Source: Planctomycetota bacterium
GTDB taxonomy: Bacteria > Planctomycetota > Planctomycetia > Pirellulales > Thermoguttaceae
DNA: 64,000 nt
Assembly (NCBI GenBank): GCA_029550925.1
Contig: JAKPGL010000135.1
Location: forward strand, 19,962-83,961
Reading direction: 5' to 3'
In this document: piece after piece, positions 17,793-27,137 of the stretch
Position numbering within the stretch: position 1 is the stretch's first letter
Layout of the letters: each line of letters begins with the position of its first letter
Program-made: the position numbers and the translations under genes
Notes under the pieces: model-generated
Databases searched by the model: none
What the model was told of the DNA's origin: nothing
Seen by the model: the letters and a program-made list of their open reading frames with translations, nothing else

Positions 17793-18578
17793 CTAAGAGG
17801 CGAATTCCACTCGACGGCGTTCGAGCTGGTCTTTCAGGCGTTGGACGATGGCGCTATGCATTTGGCTGACCCGGCTTTCCGACAGGTCTAACGTAGCGCC
17901 GATTTCTTTCATGGTCATTTCTTCGTAGTAGTAGAGGATCAGGATAAGCCGCTCGTTCCGATTCAGCCCCTTGGTGACCAGCCGCATGAGATCGGCTTTT
18001 TGGAGCCGACGTGTTGGGTCCTCGCCTTTTTTATCTTCGAGGATGTCGATTTCACGCACGTCTTTATAGCTATCTGTTTCGTACCATTTTTTGTTGAGGC
18101 TGATGAGGTTGACTGTGCTGGCCTCCTGAATCATTTTTTCGAGTTCTGCGATGGAGATTTGGAGTTCCTCGGCCAGTTCTTGTAGAGTGGGTTGTCGGCC
18201 CAGGCGGGCTTCCAGCGTCTGCATAGCTTCGTTGAGTTTGCTGGCTTTACTTCGGACAAGTCGGGGCACCCAATCCATCGTTCGTAATTCATCGAGCATG
18301 GCCCCCCGGATACGAGGAACGCAATACGTTTCAAACTTCACTCCTCGGGACAAGTCAAAGGCCTCGATCGCGTCGATCAGGCCGAATACCCCGGCCGACA
18401 CCAAATCTTCCAAATCCACTCCCTCCGGCAGCCGGGCCCAAATACGCTCGGCGTTGTATCGGACCAAGGGCATATAAAGTTCGATCAGCTTGTTGCGAAG
18501 CTCTTGATTGGAGGGGTCTTTTTTATATGCAATCCAGAGCCGTTCTACATCTTCCGGCGCCAAGGTAGTCGTATTCAT
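17793..18578 (-). CDS. fliA: Flagellar sigma factor FliA (sigma-28 type)
   Basis: Sigma-70 family factor of the FliA/WhiG group, 261 aa. Region 2 is DLVSAGVFGLIDAIEAFDLSRGVKFETYCVPRIRGAMLDELR; region 3 is RQPTLQELAEELQIS; region 4 is NERLILILYYYEEMTMKEIGATLDLSESRVSQMHSA, the helix-turn-helix that reads the -35 box. It directs RNA polymerase to late flagellar genes such as flagellin. GGAGG lies five bases before the ATG. It is the last gene of the flhA-flhF-flhG-like operon. Confidence 0.95.
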   Translation of the reverse strand: MNTTTLAPEDVERLWIAYKKDPSNQELRNKLIELYMPLVRYNAERIWARLPEGVDLEDLVSAGVFGLIDAIEAFDLSRGVKFETYCVPRIRGAMLDELRTMDWVPRLVRSKASKLNEAMQTLEARLGRQPTLQELAEELQISIAELEKMIQEASTVNLISLNKKWYETDSYKDVREIDILEDKKGEDPTRRLQKADLMRLVTKGLNRNERLILILYYYEEMTMKEIGATLDLSESRVSQMHSAIVQRLKDQLERRRVEFAS

Positions 18579-18830
18579 GAACTCCTCCGTGACCTTATTA
18601 TTCTGGATGGTTCAGAGACGCTTCCTATCGAGGGGAAAATGCTCTCCAAATGTTTGGGCCTTTCTCCACGGTGTTTCAATGGCCCGACTTTTAGGAAACC
18701 TAAGGCCCCCAGGGTGTGAGGAACGTTTTGGTTTGTTTTACGAAAATCCAGAAGGGGTAAAGACGGTTCCTGTCAAGGGTTGGATTGGAAAGGCGGAGTT
18801 TTCGCAGCGCAAGGGGCGTCAAGGCCAGGC

Positions 18831-19088
18831 TTAGGAGGAAGGCGGTTTCGAGGCATCCGGCTGGGTCGATGAAACTGCGGAAAAAGCGGCCTCGACGTTC
18901 TTCCGCACTGACTGTTCTATTGTCCATTCCGCCGTCGCACCCAGCCATCCTCCGAAAGCGGAAAACGCCGCCAGAGCCAAGCAAGCAGACTCCAAGCTCG
19001 CTTCCACGGCGCCGCCGCTGAACAGGTTGCGGAGAATGACCACCAGAAATGCCACGGACCCGAACATACCGGCGAAAATCCGGCCCAT
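18831..19088 (-). CDS. Small membrane protein of the flagellar operon
   Basis: An 85-aa protein: MGRIFAGMFGSVAFLVVILRN begins a first hydrophobic segment (about 4-22), and SACLALAAFSAFGGWLGATAEW a second (about 33-54), followed by a short soluble tail. AAAGGA sits seven bases before this ATG; a GTG ten codons earlier is possible but has no site. It lies between the flhG-like gene and fliA on the same strand, so it is probably co-transcribed. I do not recognise a family; a role in flagellar placement or assembly is guilt by association only. Confidence 0.7.
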   Translation of the reverse strand: MGRIFAGMFGSVAFLVVILRNLFSGGAVEASLESACLALAAFSAFGGWLGATAEWTIEQSVRKNVEAAFSAVSSTQPDASKPPSS

Positions 19089-19191
19089 GGCGGATTCCTT
19101 TCTGCCCGAAAACTCCACCCAATCGTTGCATTTTAACAGCTCGGGAGATACTCAAACCCATTCAGGAATCGGCGATAAAAAGGATGATTGT

Positions 19192-20247
19192 TTAGTCTTT
19201 TTTCCTATTTTCCCCCACCGGACTATCCAAAGATGGAGAAACAGTAACGGGAAAACCAAGTTTGCCGACCCAATCTGGCTGATGAACGTGCCATTGAGGA
19301 GGCGCCGCAGAAGTCTCACTCCAAGGCGCCCCCGCAGAGGGACGGATCCCTCGAACGACGACTCCCTTTGGCGCCTCGGATTCCCCTGTCTGTGGGGATT
19401 CTTTTGGCGGCGGTTGCTCGCCAAGGCGTTTGCCCAGAATTTCGGCCACATACTGAGCTAATTGATGGATACTGGACGCCGATTCCGGTGCCGGCGTCCA
19501 ACTGACCAGCAACCCCTGGTTCCACCCGGCCTTTTCTACTCGTGGGTCTGCCGGGACAAAACCCGCCAGACTGACCGGCAGGGCCAAAAACTGCAGACAA
19601 GTCCTGGCCAACCGGTCATAGACATCCTTGGCTTCTGGTTCGGAGGCGGCGCGGTTGACCACCACATGAACAGGGGCCAACCCGGTTTGTGCGGTCAGGG
19701 TTTTCAAGACCGCATACGTATCCATTAGCACCGCGGGGTCGGCAGTCATGACGGCCAGCCGACAATGGGCCGCCCGCCAAAGAGCCCGCGTCCAGGGGGA
19801 CAATTGCCCTCCCAAGTCGGCCGCCACGACTTCCGCACAGGACCCTAGACCACGAAGCCCTTCTAAAATCCGTTGGGAGGCGTATCGGGGATCGGCGGAC
19901 AATGGTTGCCCCGGCCGGACGCCCGGAACCACATAAATACCTCCTGGTCCCGGCTGAAGTACCTCAGGAAGGGTTCGTCCGGCGGTGATCACGTCGGCAA
20001 GGGTCTCCCGCGTCTGGAGGCGGCATACTCGGGCGGCGTCCGGGGAGTGGGGGTCGCCGTCGAGTAAAACAGTCCGCATTCCGGCGGCGGTCAAGGCGGC
20101 CGCCAGGTTGGCCGATACGGTGGTAACCCCTACGCCCGGCCGACCACCTAAGACGACCACCAACGCTGGTCCTCGTACGTCGGTCCCGGTTTTGGGACTT
20201 CCGTATTGGCGAACCCACTGGCGGAGTCGGCTGGCTTGATCCTGCAT
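19192..20247 (-). CDS. flhG: FlhG/MinD-like protein with degenerate P-loop
   Basis: FlhG-type ParA/MinD protein, 351 aa, following flhF as usual. The N-terminus carries D3-Q4-A5-S6-R7-L8-R9, an exact DQAxxLR motif, the element by which FlhG activates the FlhF GTPase. The P-loop reads GGRPGVGVTT (34-43): the deviant Walker A signature Lys is R36 and the catalytic P-loop Lys is V41. The following LDGDPHSPDA Walker-A' segment and VVAADLGGQL are kept. FlhG normally binds ATP, dimerises at the membrane and limits flagellar number; this one may not hydrolyse ATP. The last 90 residues are a Pro-rich tail. The valine codon GTT is unambiguous in the sequence. Confidence 0.88.
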   Translation of the reverse strand: MQDQASRLRQWVRQYGSPKTGTDVRGPALVVVLGGRPGVGVTTVSANLAAALTAAGMRTVLLDGDPHSPDAARVCRLQTRETLADVITAGRTLPEVLQPGPGGIYVVPGVRPGQPLSADPRYASQRILEGLRGLGSCAEVVAADLGGQLSPWTRALWRAAHCRLAVMTADPAVLMDTYAVLKTLTAQTGLAPVHVVVNRAASEPEAKDVYDRLARTCLQFLALPVSLAGFVPADPRVEKAGWNQGLLVSWTPAPESASSIHQLAQYVAEILGKRLGEQPPPKESPQTGESEAPKGVVVRGIRPSAGAPWSETSAAPPQWHVHQPDWVGKLGFPVTVSPSLDSPVGENRKKD

Positions 20248-20327
20248 CAGATTCCCACCTTCCTGGATGTTTCCAAAGGAAGTACTTTTAAGACCTATTC
20301 GTTTCAGACCTCAGGAATAGAGGAGGT

Positions 20328-21533
20328 TTAATGTCCCGGTAGGGTTTCCACGCCTAGAATCCAGCGAGCGAGTCGTTCGGCTTGGGCCGCCTCGATGTCC
20401 TCCGGCACATTCTGGCCGTTGGTCAAATAACTGACCGGTAAGCGACTGGCCCGAAGCAGCGAAAAAACATGTCCCAAGGCCGACGCCTCGTCCAGTTTCG
20501 TCAGGACCAAGGCGGTTATCCCGACGGATTGGAATTGCCGGGCGGTTTCCACCAAGGCCCGGGCGCTGCTGGTCGTCGAAAGCACCAGATGCACCTCGTC
20601 GGCGTGGGCTTCGTTCAAGAAGGCCTTCAGTTCTTGGAGTTTAATTTCATCTCGGGGGCTTCGGCCCGCGGTGTCCATGAGGACCAGGTCCAGACCTTCC
20701 CATTGTCGGCTTGCTTCGCGCATTTCGCGGGGGGTCGAGACGACGTACATAGGCAAATCAATGATGTCGGCATAGGTGCGGAGTTGTTCGACGGCGGCGA
20801 TCCGGTAGGTATCTACGGTAATCAGGCCCACCCGACGATGTTCTTTGAGTCGATAATGGGCGGCCAATTTGGCGATGGTAGTGGTTTTGCCCACTCCGGT
20901 GGGGCCTACTAAAGCCACCACCCGCCGTTTCCCCGGCTGAACGGCCAAGGGACCAGCAAGGCGAATCTCCGATTCGACCAAACGCAACGCCCTGGCCCGC
21001 ATTAACACCGGATCCACCGGCGCCGCCTCCGTGACGCCCTGTCGCATCTGTTCCACTAATTCTCGGGCTACGTGTTCTTCCCATTCCGCGTCCAACAATT
21101 CCGCAAACAGGCGGAACAGGGCGTCGGGCAGCTCCCGATGACCGGCTTGTCGAGTTTCCGTCTCCCATTGTTGGACCAGGCTCTGGAGTTGGCGGGTAGA
21201 TCGTGCCTCCGCCGAAAAGCCCGATTCCCCTGGAGGCCGATCCAGCGGAATCCCAGCGTCCAACGGCCGTCGGCTCCGAACCGCACTCCATCCAGACGCC
21301 GATCGGGGACCGGTCTGTTCTTTAGCGTCTAATTCCTCCCGAGGAAGTCGGCTTGGGACCCGCACCTCGGCCGAGGCGGTAACCTCGATCCATCGGGCGC
21401 CGGTCAACCATCCCCATAACCGTCCCGCGCGAACTTGCCGGGTGTGCAACACCGCCGCATCAGGCCCCAACTCCCGCCGCACCATCGCCAGCGCTTCCTG
21501 CATCGTGCGGGCGCGATAAGTTCGGATTTCCAT
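20328..21533 (-). CDS. flhF: Flagellar biosynthesis GTPase FlhF
   Basis: FlhF, 401 aa, an SRP-type GTPase that sets the site of flagellar assembly at the membrane. The N-terminal B region opens MEIRTYRARTMQEALAMVRRELGPDAAVLHTR; an NG domain follows from about 170 with P-loop GPTGVGKTTTIAK, TVDTYRIAAVEQLRTYA, MDTAGRSPRD and TKLDEASALG. All GTP-binding motifs are intact, unlike the ATP site of its partner 80 bases downstream. It lies 146 bases after flhA on the same strand. Confidence 0.95.
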   Translation of the reverse strand: MEIRTYRARTMQEALAMVRRELGPDAAVLHTRQVRAGRLWGWLTGARWIEVTASAEVRVPSRLPREELDAKEQTGPRSASGWSAVRSRRPLDAGIPLDRPPGESGFSAEARSTRQLQSLVQQWETETRQAGHRELPDALFRLFAELLDAEWEEHVARELVEQMRQGVTEAAPVDPVLMRARALRLVESEIRLAGPLAVQPGKRRVVALVGPTGVGKTTTIAKLAAHYRLKEHRRVGLITVDTYRIAAVEQLRTYADIIDLPMYVVSTPREMREASRQWEGLDLVLMDTAGRSPRDEIKLQELKAFLNEAHADEVHLVLSTTSSARALVETARQFQSVGITALVLTKLDEASALGHVFSLLRASRLPVSYLTNGQNVPEDIEAAQAERLARWILGVETLPGH

Positions 21534-21679
21534 GTCCCGTCCTCTCCAATTCTTTTTACGCCAACCAGACCCTATCCACTCTTTCTCGTCTTCTTTCCGC
21601 CCAAACCGCCGCGTCTTTTAAGTCTATCGCCGACCTAATGCGGCGCGGTCTGGAGAAAACGACTGGCGTCGAACGTTGC

Positions 21680-23770
21680 CTATCGAGGTTCAGAAACCAC
21701 TGCAATAGACTGAATCTTCGTATCCCTGGTAATCTCGTTGTAACTAAGCACCACCAAATGGGGCAAATGCCCGAGCGTCATCCGCTTCAAGGCCGCCCGA
21801 ATCTGCGGACTCACCAACACCACGGGCGGACGCCCCTCCGAACTGAGCCGCTGTATCTCCTGGCCGATCGCCCGACAAATCCCCTCGATCGCCTGAGGCG
21901 TCAGCCGCACTATCAAACCATGCTCGCTGTGCTCCACAGCCGCCCGTATCCGCTCCTCCAACGCCGGGTCCAAGGTAACCACGTGCAGCACCCCTTCGGC
22001 GTCCCGATACCGGGTCGATAGCGTCCGGGCCAGCCGATGCCGCACATATTCCGTCAGCAATATCGGGTCTTTCGTCCGCGGAGCGTAATCGCCCAGCGTC
22101 TCCAAAATGGAGGCCAGGTTCCGGATCGGCACCTGCTCCCGCAAAAGCATTTGCAGGACCTGCTGGACCTCAGCCAATTTCATCACGCCGGGAATCAATT
22201 CCTCGACCACCGCAGGCGAGGTTTGTTTGAGTTCGTTGATCAGATGTTTGGCGGCGTCCCGCGTGAGCAGTTCGTCGGCGTGCCGCCGGACCGTTTCCGT
22301 CAGATGGGTGGCCAATACGCTGGCCGGCTCCACCACCGTGTAGCCTTTCAACTCCGCCATGTCCCGCTGGCTGGGATCGATCCAGAAAGCCGAGGTCCCA
22401 AAGGCCGGGTCTTTCGTCGGCATCCCTTCGATCGGCCCACGAGCCAACCCAGAATCCAACGCCAAAAGCAGGTGCGGATAGATCATCCCCTCGGCCACCG
22501 GCACGTCGGCAATCTTGATCCGATATTGATACTGTTCCAGCCGAATGTTGTCCCGCACTCGCACTTTCGGCAGGATGACCCCGATGTCGGCGGCTATTTT
22601 TTGCCGAACCCGCTGGATACGGTCCAAAAGGTCGCCTCCGCGCTTGGGGTCCGCCAATCGGATAAGGCCTACTCCCAGTTCGATCTCCATCGGATCGACG
22701 GCCAAGTAATCTTCCACACGAGCTTCTTGGGGTTTGGCCTGTTCGGCTTTCTTTTTCGCTTCTTCGACGGCTTGGACGCGGGCAGCCCGTTGCCGAAGCA
22801 TCCAGGCAAGCCCTAAACAACTTGCCCCCAAAGCCGTCAGCGGCAGTTTCGGCAGATTCGTCAGCACCAAAAGGGCCAAAAATCCCCCAGCCACCGCCAA
22901 CGCCTGCGGACGGGAAAACAATTGGCCGATAAACTCCGTGGGCAGGTTGCTCGGCTGACTACTGCGGGTAACCAATAGCCCAGCCGCCAACGAAATCAAA
23001 AACGCCGGCACCTGACTCACCAACCCATCACCGATCGTCAAGGTCGTAAAGACCGAAACCGCCTGCTCCAGAGGCATCCCGGCCTGAAGCACCCCGATAA
23101 TCAGGCCGCCAATAATGTTGATCAAGGTAATGATGATCCCGGCAATGGCATCCCCTCGAACAAACTTGCTAGCACCATCCATCGCGCCGAAAAAGTCCGC
23201 CTGCCGGGTAATCTCTTCACGGCGCCGCTGCGCCTCTTTCTCGTCGATGATGCCGGCGTTCAGATCGGCGTCGATGGCCATCTGTCGGCCCGGCATCCCG
23301 TCCAAGGCAAACCGAGCCGCCACCTCGCTGATCCGGGTCGCCCCCTTGGTGATCACTACAAATTGAATGACCACAATAATAGCAAAAATGATCAAACCAA
23401 CGACGATCTGCTCCCCTGCCACAAATCGGCCGAACTCCTGCACCACCTGGCCCGCCGCCCCAGGTCCGTCCGCCGCCGCCCGCGTCAAAATCAACCGCGT
23501 CGTCGCTACGTTCAGCACCAGCCGAAGGAGCGTCGTGGCCAACAGCAACGACGGAAAAATGCTAAACTCCAACGGCGTTTTCACATAAATAGTCGTCAGC
23601 AGGATGATCACCGCCATCGTGATATTGGCCGACAGAAGCACATCCATCAGCCCGGCCGGCAGCGGTACAATAATCACTAGCACACTGCAAACCAATCCTA
23701 CTGGAAGGATCAGGTCTTGCAGTCGGGCCAAACGAACACTGTCAGAACGTACCGAGACAGCCTCGGACAT
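21680..23770 (-). CDS. flhA: Flagellar export gate protein FlhA
   Basis: FlhA, 696 aa, the normal length. It forms the nonameric export gate of the flagellar type III secretion system. The N-terminal half has about eight membrane helices and the conserved cytoplasmic FHIPEP loop (KGATRISEVAARFALDGMPGRQMAIDADLNAG). From about 340 a soluble domain (EIELGVGLIRLADPKRGGDLLDRI onwards) docks chaperone-substrate complexes. It is the first gene of the flagellar operon in this window. Confidence 0.97.
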   Translation of the reverse strand: MSEAVSVRSDSVRLARLQDLILPVGLVCSVLVIIVPLPAGLMDVLLSANITMAVIILLTTIYVKTPLEFSIFPSLLLATTLLRLVLNVATTRLILTRAAADGPGAAGQVVQEFGRFVAGEQIVVGLIIFAIIVVIQFVVITKGATRISEVAARFALDGMPGRQMAIDADLNAGIIDEKEAQRRREEITRQADFFGAMDGASKFVRGDAIAGIIITLINIIGGLIIGVLQAGMPLEQAVSVFTTLTIGDGLVSQVPAFLISLAAGLLVTRSSQPSNLPTEFIGQLFSRPQALAVAGGFLALLVLTNLPKLPLTALGASCLGLAWMLRQRAARVQAVEEAKKKAEQAKPQEARVEDYLAVDPMEIELGVGLIRLADPKRGGDLLDRIQRVRQKIAADIGVILPKVRVRDNIRLEQYQYRIKIADVPVAEGMIYPHLLLALDSGLARGPIEGMPTKDPAFGTSAFWIDPSQRDMAELKGYTVVEPASVLATHLTETVRRHADELLTRDAAKHLINELKQTSPAVVEELIPGVMKLAEVQQVLQMLLREQVPIRNLASILETLGDYAPRTKDPILLTEYVRHRLARTLSTRYRDAEGVLHVVTLDPALEERIRAAVEHSEHGLIVRLTPQAIEGICRAIGQEIQRLSSEGRPPVVLVSPQIRAALKRMTLGHLPHLVVLSYNEITRDTKIQSIAVVSEPR

Positions 23771-24342
23771 CCTGCTTTCTCCGAACCTGGAAACAGGAGA
23801 AGTCCGACGACCTTTACAAGCATTGGAAAATGCCTGAGGCCGCCTTCACAAGGTAGAAGCAGCGGGCAGGAAACTACCGAAAAATAGCTCGGCTGTCCAG
23901 GCCGATTTCAAAGAGAGTGCCCCAACCGGACCGATCGCCATAGACCAAAAAACCCCTCTGTTTTTAAGTTTCCGGAGTATTCAAGGCGATCAGAGTGCTC
24001 CGATCAGGGGGGCAAACGAATGGGTTTGGCGTGATGTCTAATGCCTGGCACTTTTGTATGCACTTGCGAATATATTGCGCAAAATTTTTATTTTCGCCAG
24101 ATTGTTTGTTTTGCCCTTTTCTCTCATTTTCCTCACACTACCTAGACATCAGGAAAAAGTCGGCTGATGCTGGTTTGCCAGAGCCGGTTGTGTTGTCGCC
24201 TCCGACCTACAACCACTTGCGATCGCATCCGGATGCTAGTCAAGGTATAGGGGTTGAAGCAACCGGCTCTGTGAGCCAGGCGTGTTAATTCCCTCTCTTA
24301 CCGCTTTTCTCTTATCTTACGGCTTTCCGGAAAGGGTAAGCC
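23771..24342. other. Intergenic stretch with MITE copy 2
   Basis: A 572-base gap upstream of flhA and downstream of the ArnT-type gene (both minus). It contains the element at 24182-24270 and a half-copy of the CTGTCCAGGC palindrome word near 23890. The stretch 24050-24120 is AT-rich and may hold the flhA promoter, but no box pair is convincing. No gene seen. Confidence 0.55.
24182..24270 (-). mobile_element. MITE-like element, copy 2
   Basis: An 89-bp element with terminal repeats GAGCCGGTTG and CAACCGGCTC, extended by one matching pair in this copy (AGAGCC...GGCTCT). In reverse complement it shares ATGCGATCGCAA, GGTTG and AGGTCGGAGGCGACA with the element at 6810-6910. The internal loop differs by short indels, so the copies are old or diverse. 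Confidence 0.7.
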
Positions 24343-26328
24343 TTATCGAGGTGGGAGAGGTTCTGGGCGGGCAGCGATGGGGGAACAGAGGGAGTCGGAT
24401 CGGCCCCAGAGAAGGATCTCGCCCCGTCGCAAGAATCTCGGCTGCCGCGCTACTACCTGGAGTCGGTTGCCAAACCGCTCCCGCATCTCGGCCTCTTGCT
24501 TTTGGGTCGAAAGGACAAATGGCCGATTCGACTGTTGCAAAAAGGTTTCCAACTGTTCTGGCTTTTCAAAATACTGGATCGGTCGGCCTGCATAGAAGAC
24601 GAAGCTTTCCCGGATAAATTGGTAGCCGGCCAATTGGAACTCGTTGCCGGCGGTCTGTTTAAGTTGGGCGATCATGGGCCGGGCCTCCTGGAACCGGTCG
24701 ATCCGCACGGCGGCCAAGCCGAAGACGCCCGCCAAAAATAGGACCGTCATCAGGGCGAAACTTGCCATGGCCAATCTTTCCCGGCCCCGGCGGGCCAACC
24801 AGACAAACACCGCCGCACCGGCAGTCAGGACCAATCCTAGCAGCCCCAACCATTCTTCACCGGGCGTAAACAGCCAGGCCGTTATCGGAAACCCCACCGC
24901 CAACCCCATCCCGACTACCGCCAAACTGCCTAACGCCAACCGCATCCAGAACCGCGCCACCCTCTCCGGTCGGGCTAGCCACCGCTCGATGAACCAACCG
25001 GTCATCAATCCCAAGGCCGGATAGGCCGTCAGCACATAATGCGGCAACTTCGTCCGTGGCACAGACCAGGCCGCCACAAACACGCCGATCCAACAGGCCA
25101 CAAAAATACAAGCGGCCCGCTGCCGGTGGTCGTCTGGGGTGGTCCGTTTCGACTCGGAAGGAGCAATCCCCCGCACCAGTTCCACCAGCGCCGGCCCCAA
25201 AAAGACCGACCACGGGAAAAACCCTACCAAAATCGCCGGGATGTAGTACCACACCGGCCCGCTATGGCCCTGCATGGGTTTCATGGTGCGCAGGACGTTT
25301 TGCTCCCAGAAAAATTTCCAAAGAAACTCGCCGTCGGTCTCCATGCCCACCAGGACATACCAGGGAACCGCAACCAGGGCGCAGATCGCCAGGGCGGTGA
25401 TTGGGCGCATTTGCCAAGCGGTCTGGAGCAGACGCCTGGGCCGAAAGGTGCGGAGCAAAGCCGCTCCTCCCACCAGCCAACTCAGCAGCATGGCAGCCAG
25501 TGTTTTGGCCTGCCAGACAGGCCGGAGAAAATCCCCCTCCGCCGGTCGAGGAAATCGCCGCATGAGCCAGCCTCGCCGATCCGCCCACCACCGATCCCCC
25601 GATTCCCATTGACGCCGAACGAGCAAAAACAACCCCAACATTCCGACCGGCAGAACCAGCCCGATCGGCCCCTTGGCCAAAATGGCCATACCGAAGCAGA
25701 AATACATCAGGGCAAAGGCCCACCAACTTGCCTTTCCAGGGGACGGTTCGTTGGTCGGTCGGCTGGCGTCGGCAACATGGTTTTTTCCACTTTTCGTCCC
25801 CGCGCAGGGCGAGGCTTCCGAGAGCTTGTCCTCTATCTTCGGCTGGACCAATCCGCCAGCGACAAATGCATACATACCTAATGTGGTAAAAAAGACAAAA
25901 ACCGAATCCGTTGTCGCCGCCCGCGCCGAAACGGTAAAAATAATGCTTGTGAGAGCGGCCAGGGCTGCCCAGAATCCCACCCCGGCGCTAAATAGCCGCC
26001 GTCCCAGAAAATACACCACCCAGCCGGTCCCTACCCCAAACACCGCCGACGGTACCCGAACCGCCCACTCATTGACCCCCAACAGCGAGTAACCGAGCAT
26101 CATCAACCAATACGCCAACGGCGGCTTCTCGGCGAAAAGCTCGCCGTTGTATCGGGGCGTAATCCAATCGCCCCGCTGGTACATATCTAGGGCGATGGCC
26201 GCATAGAGCGGTTCATCTTCATCCCAGAGGGCGGGCACGCCTAGTTGAATAAAAAAGACCACGCCGGCGGCCAGACCAATGACCGCCAGATGCCACAGAG
26301 TGGTTTTCATTCCATCCGAACCGTGCAT
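24343..26328 (-). CDS. ArnT/PMT-type membrane glycosyltransferase
   Basis: A 661-aa polytopic membrane protein of the GT-C fold (ArnT-like/PMT_2). The first periplasmic loop has the diagnostic acidic motif D36-E37-D38-E39 followed by PLYA, and then RYNGELFAEKPPLAYWLMML. About 11-12 hydrophobic segments follow, interrupted near 170-205 by a hydrophilic insertion. Such enzymes move sugars from polyprenyl phosphate carriers to lipid A, proteins or other envelope acceptors. AAGGAGG precedes the first ATG by nine bases. No lipid-A or arnBCDE genes are nearby, so the donor and acceptor are unknown. Confidence 0.85.
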   Translation of the reverse strand: MHGSDGMKTTLWHLAVIGLAAGVVFFIQLGVPALWDEDEPLYAAIALDMYQRGDWITPRYNGELFAEKPPLAYWLMMLGYSLLGVNEWAVRVPSAVFGVGTGWVVYFLGRRLFSAGVGFWAALAALTSIIFTVSARAATTDSVFVFFTTLGMYAFVAGGLVQPKIEDKLSEASPCAGTKSGKNHVADASRPTNEPSPGKASWWAFALMYFCFGMAILAKGPIGLVLPVGMLGLFLLVRRQWESGDRWWADRRGWLMRRFPRPAEGDFLRPVWQAKTLAAMLLSWLVGGAALLRTFRPRRLLQTAWQMRPITALAICALVAVPWYVLVGMETDGEFLWKFFWEQNVLRTMKPMQGHSGPVWYYIPAILVGFFPWSVFLGPALVELVRGIAPSESKRTTPDDHRQRAACIFVACWIGVFVAAWSVPRTKLPHYVLTAYPALGLMTGWFIERWLARPERVARFWMRLALGSLAVVGMGLAVGFPITAWLFTPGEEWLGLLGLVLTAGAAVFVWLARRGRERLAMASFALMTVLFLAGVFGLAAVRIDRFQEARPMIAQLKQTAGNEFQLAGYQFIRESFVFYAGRPIQYFEKPEQLETFLQQSNRPFVLSTQKQEAEMRERFGNRLQVVARQPRFLRRGEILLWGRSDSLCSPIAARPEPLPPR

Positions 26329-26382
26329 GGGATGCCGCCTCCTTGCTGTACTATGGACAGCGCAGCCAAGGTCTATGTCCGG

Positions 26383-26763
26383 TTAGGTTCCTGCGGGACC
26401 GCCGGGACCACCTCGCACTCGTTTCTGTACATCGGTCTCCAGCACCCCGAAGGTCGCTTCGTGACGCTGGATCGTTAGATGCAACACCTGCAAGAGCCGT
26501 TTGGCCGTGTAATAGTTCATCACGATCCGTTGGCCGATCATGATGGGGCCAGTGGGCGGGCCGAACGGTTGGGGATTGATCCCGAAGTCGATAAACACCT
26601 CTTCCGGCGTGCCAGTGATCCGGCAGAAATTGGCATACGAGGTAGCGGTGCGGGAATCATCCACCTGGAGAGGGGGTGGAGTTGGCTGTCGGGCAGGCCC
26701 ATCGCCTCCCCAATCGCCTTCCGACGAACCTTCTTTAGGGGGGTGGTGAGAAAAAGAACTCAT
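26383..26763 (-). CDS. DUF3467 family protein
   Basis: A 126-aa soluble protein matching DUF3467: TATSYANFCRITGTPEEVFIDFGINPQ, then GQRIVMNYYTAKRLLQVLHLTIQRHEATFG. The first 40 residues are low-complexity (Ser/Pro/Gly). The ATG at 26763 has AGGAG about eight bases upstream; the frame stays open 17 codons further without a site. Family function is not established; it is small, widespread and common in planctomycetes. Confidence 0.82.
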   Translation of the reverse strand: MSSFSHHPPKEGSSEGDWGGDGPARQPTPPPLQVDDSRTATSYANFCRITGTPEEVFIDFGINPQPFGPPTGPIMIGQRIVMNYYTAKRLLQVLHLTIQRHEATFGVLETDVQKRVRGGPGGPAGT

Positions 26764-27137
26764 CCAGAGTCTCCTACGTGTTAAGAGAAATAGAGGGTTA
26801 CACTTTCGGAACATTGCCTAGAGGTCGTTCAAAAGGGAGTCCTCTGCATCCTGGTACCCCTCCCTATGCAGGCAAGAGGCTTTTCTGACGCAACCTTAAA
26901 TAATTCCAAGGGTTAGGGAGATTTCTCTATAGACGTATATTCCAAGGCCCTTGGCTTTCTCCCCTGGAAGGCATAAGATAGCATGAAAGAGCCGGGAGGG
27001 GAAAGAGCTTTTGACTCGTCCCCCCCACGGGTAGAGAAAGGATACGAATCGGTTTAGTATCCCCCAAGATATGGGGCATAAACGGACAAGGGATTATCGA
27101 TTTTGTGTATATTGCCTATTTTTGAAAGCAGCGAGTC
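26764..27137. other. Divergent intergenic stretch
   Basis: A 374-base gap between the DUF3467 gene (minus) and the Fe-S carrier gene (plus), so it must hold two divergent promoters. Visible are a hairpin at about 26841-26879 (CCTCTGCAT with ATGC...AGAGG) followed by TTTT, and a small CCCC/GGGG palindrome near 27062-27075. I could not assign promoter boxes and see no gene. Confidence 0.5.
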
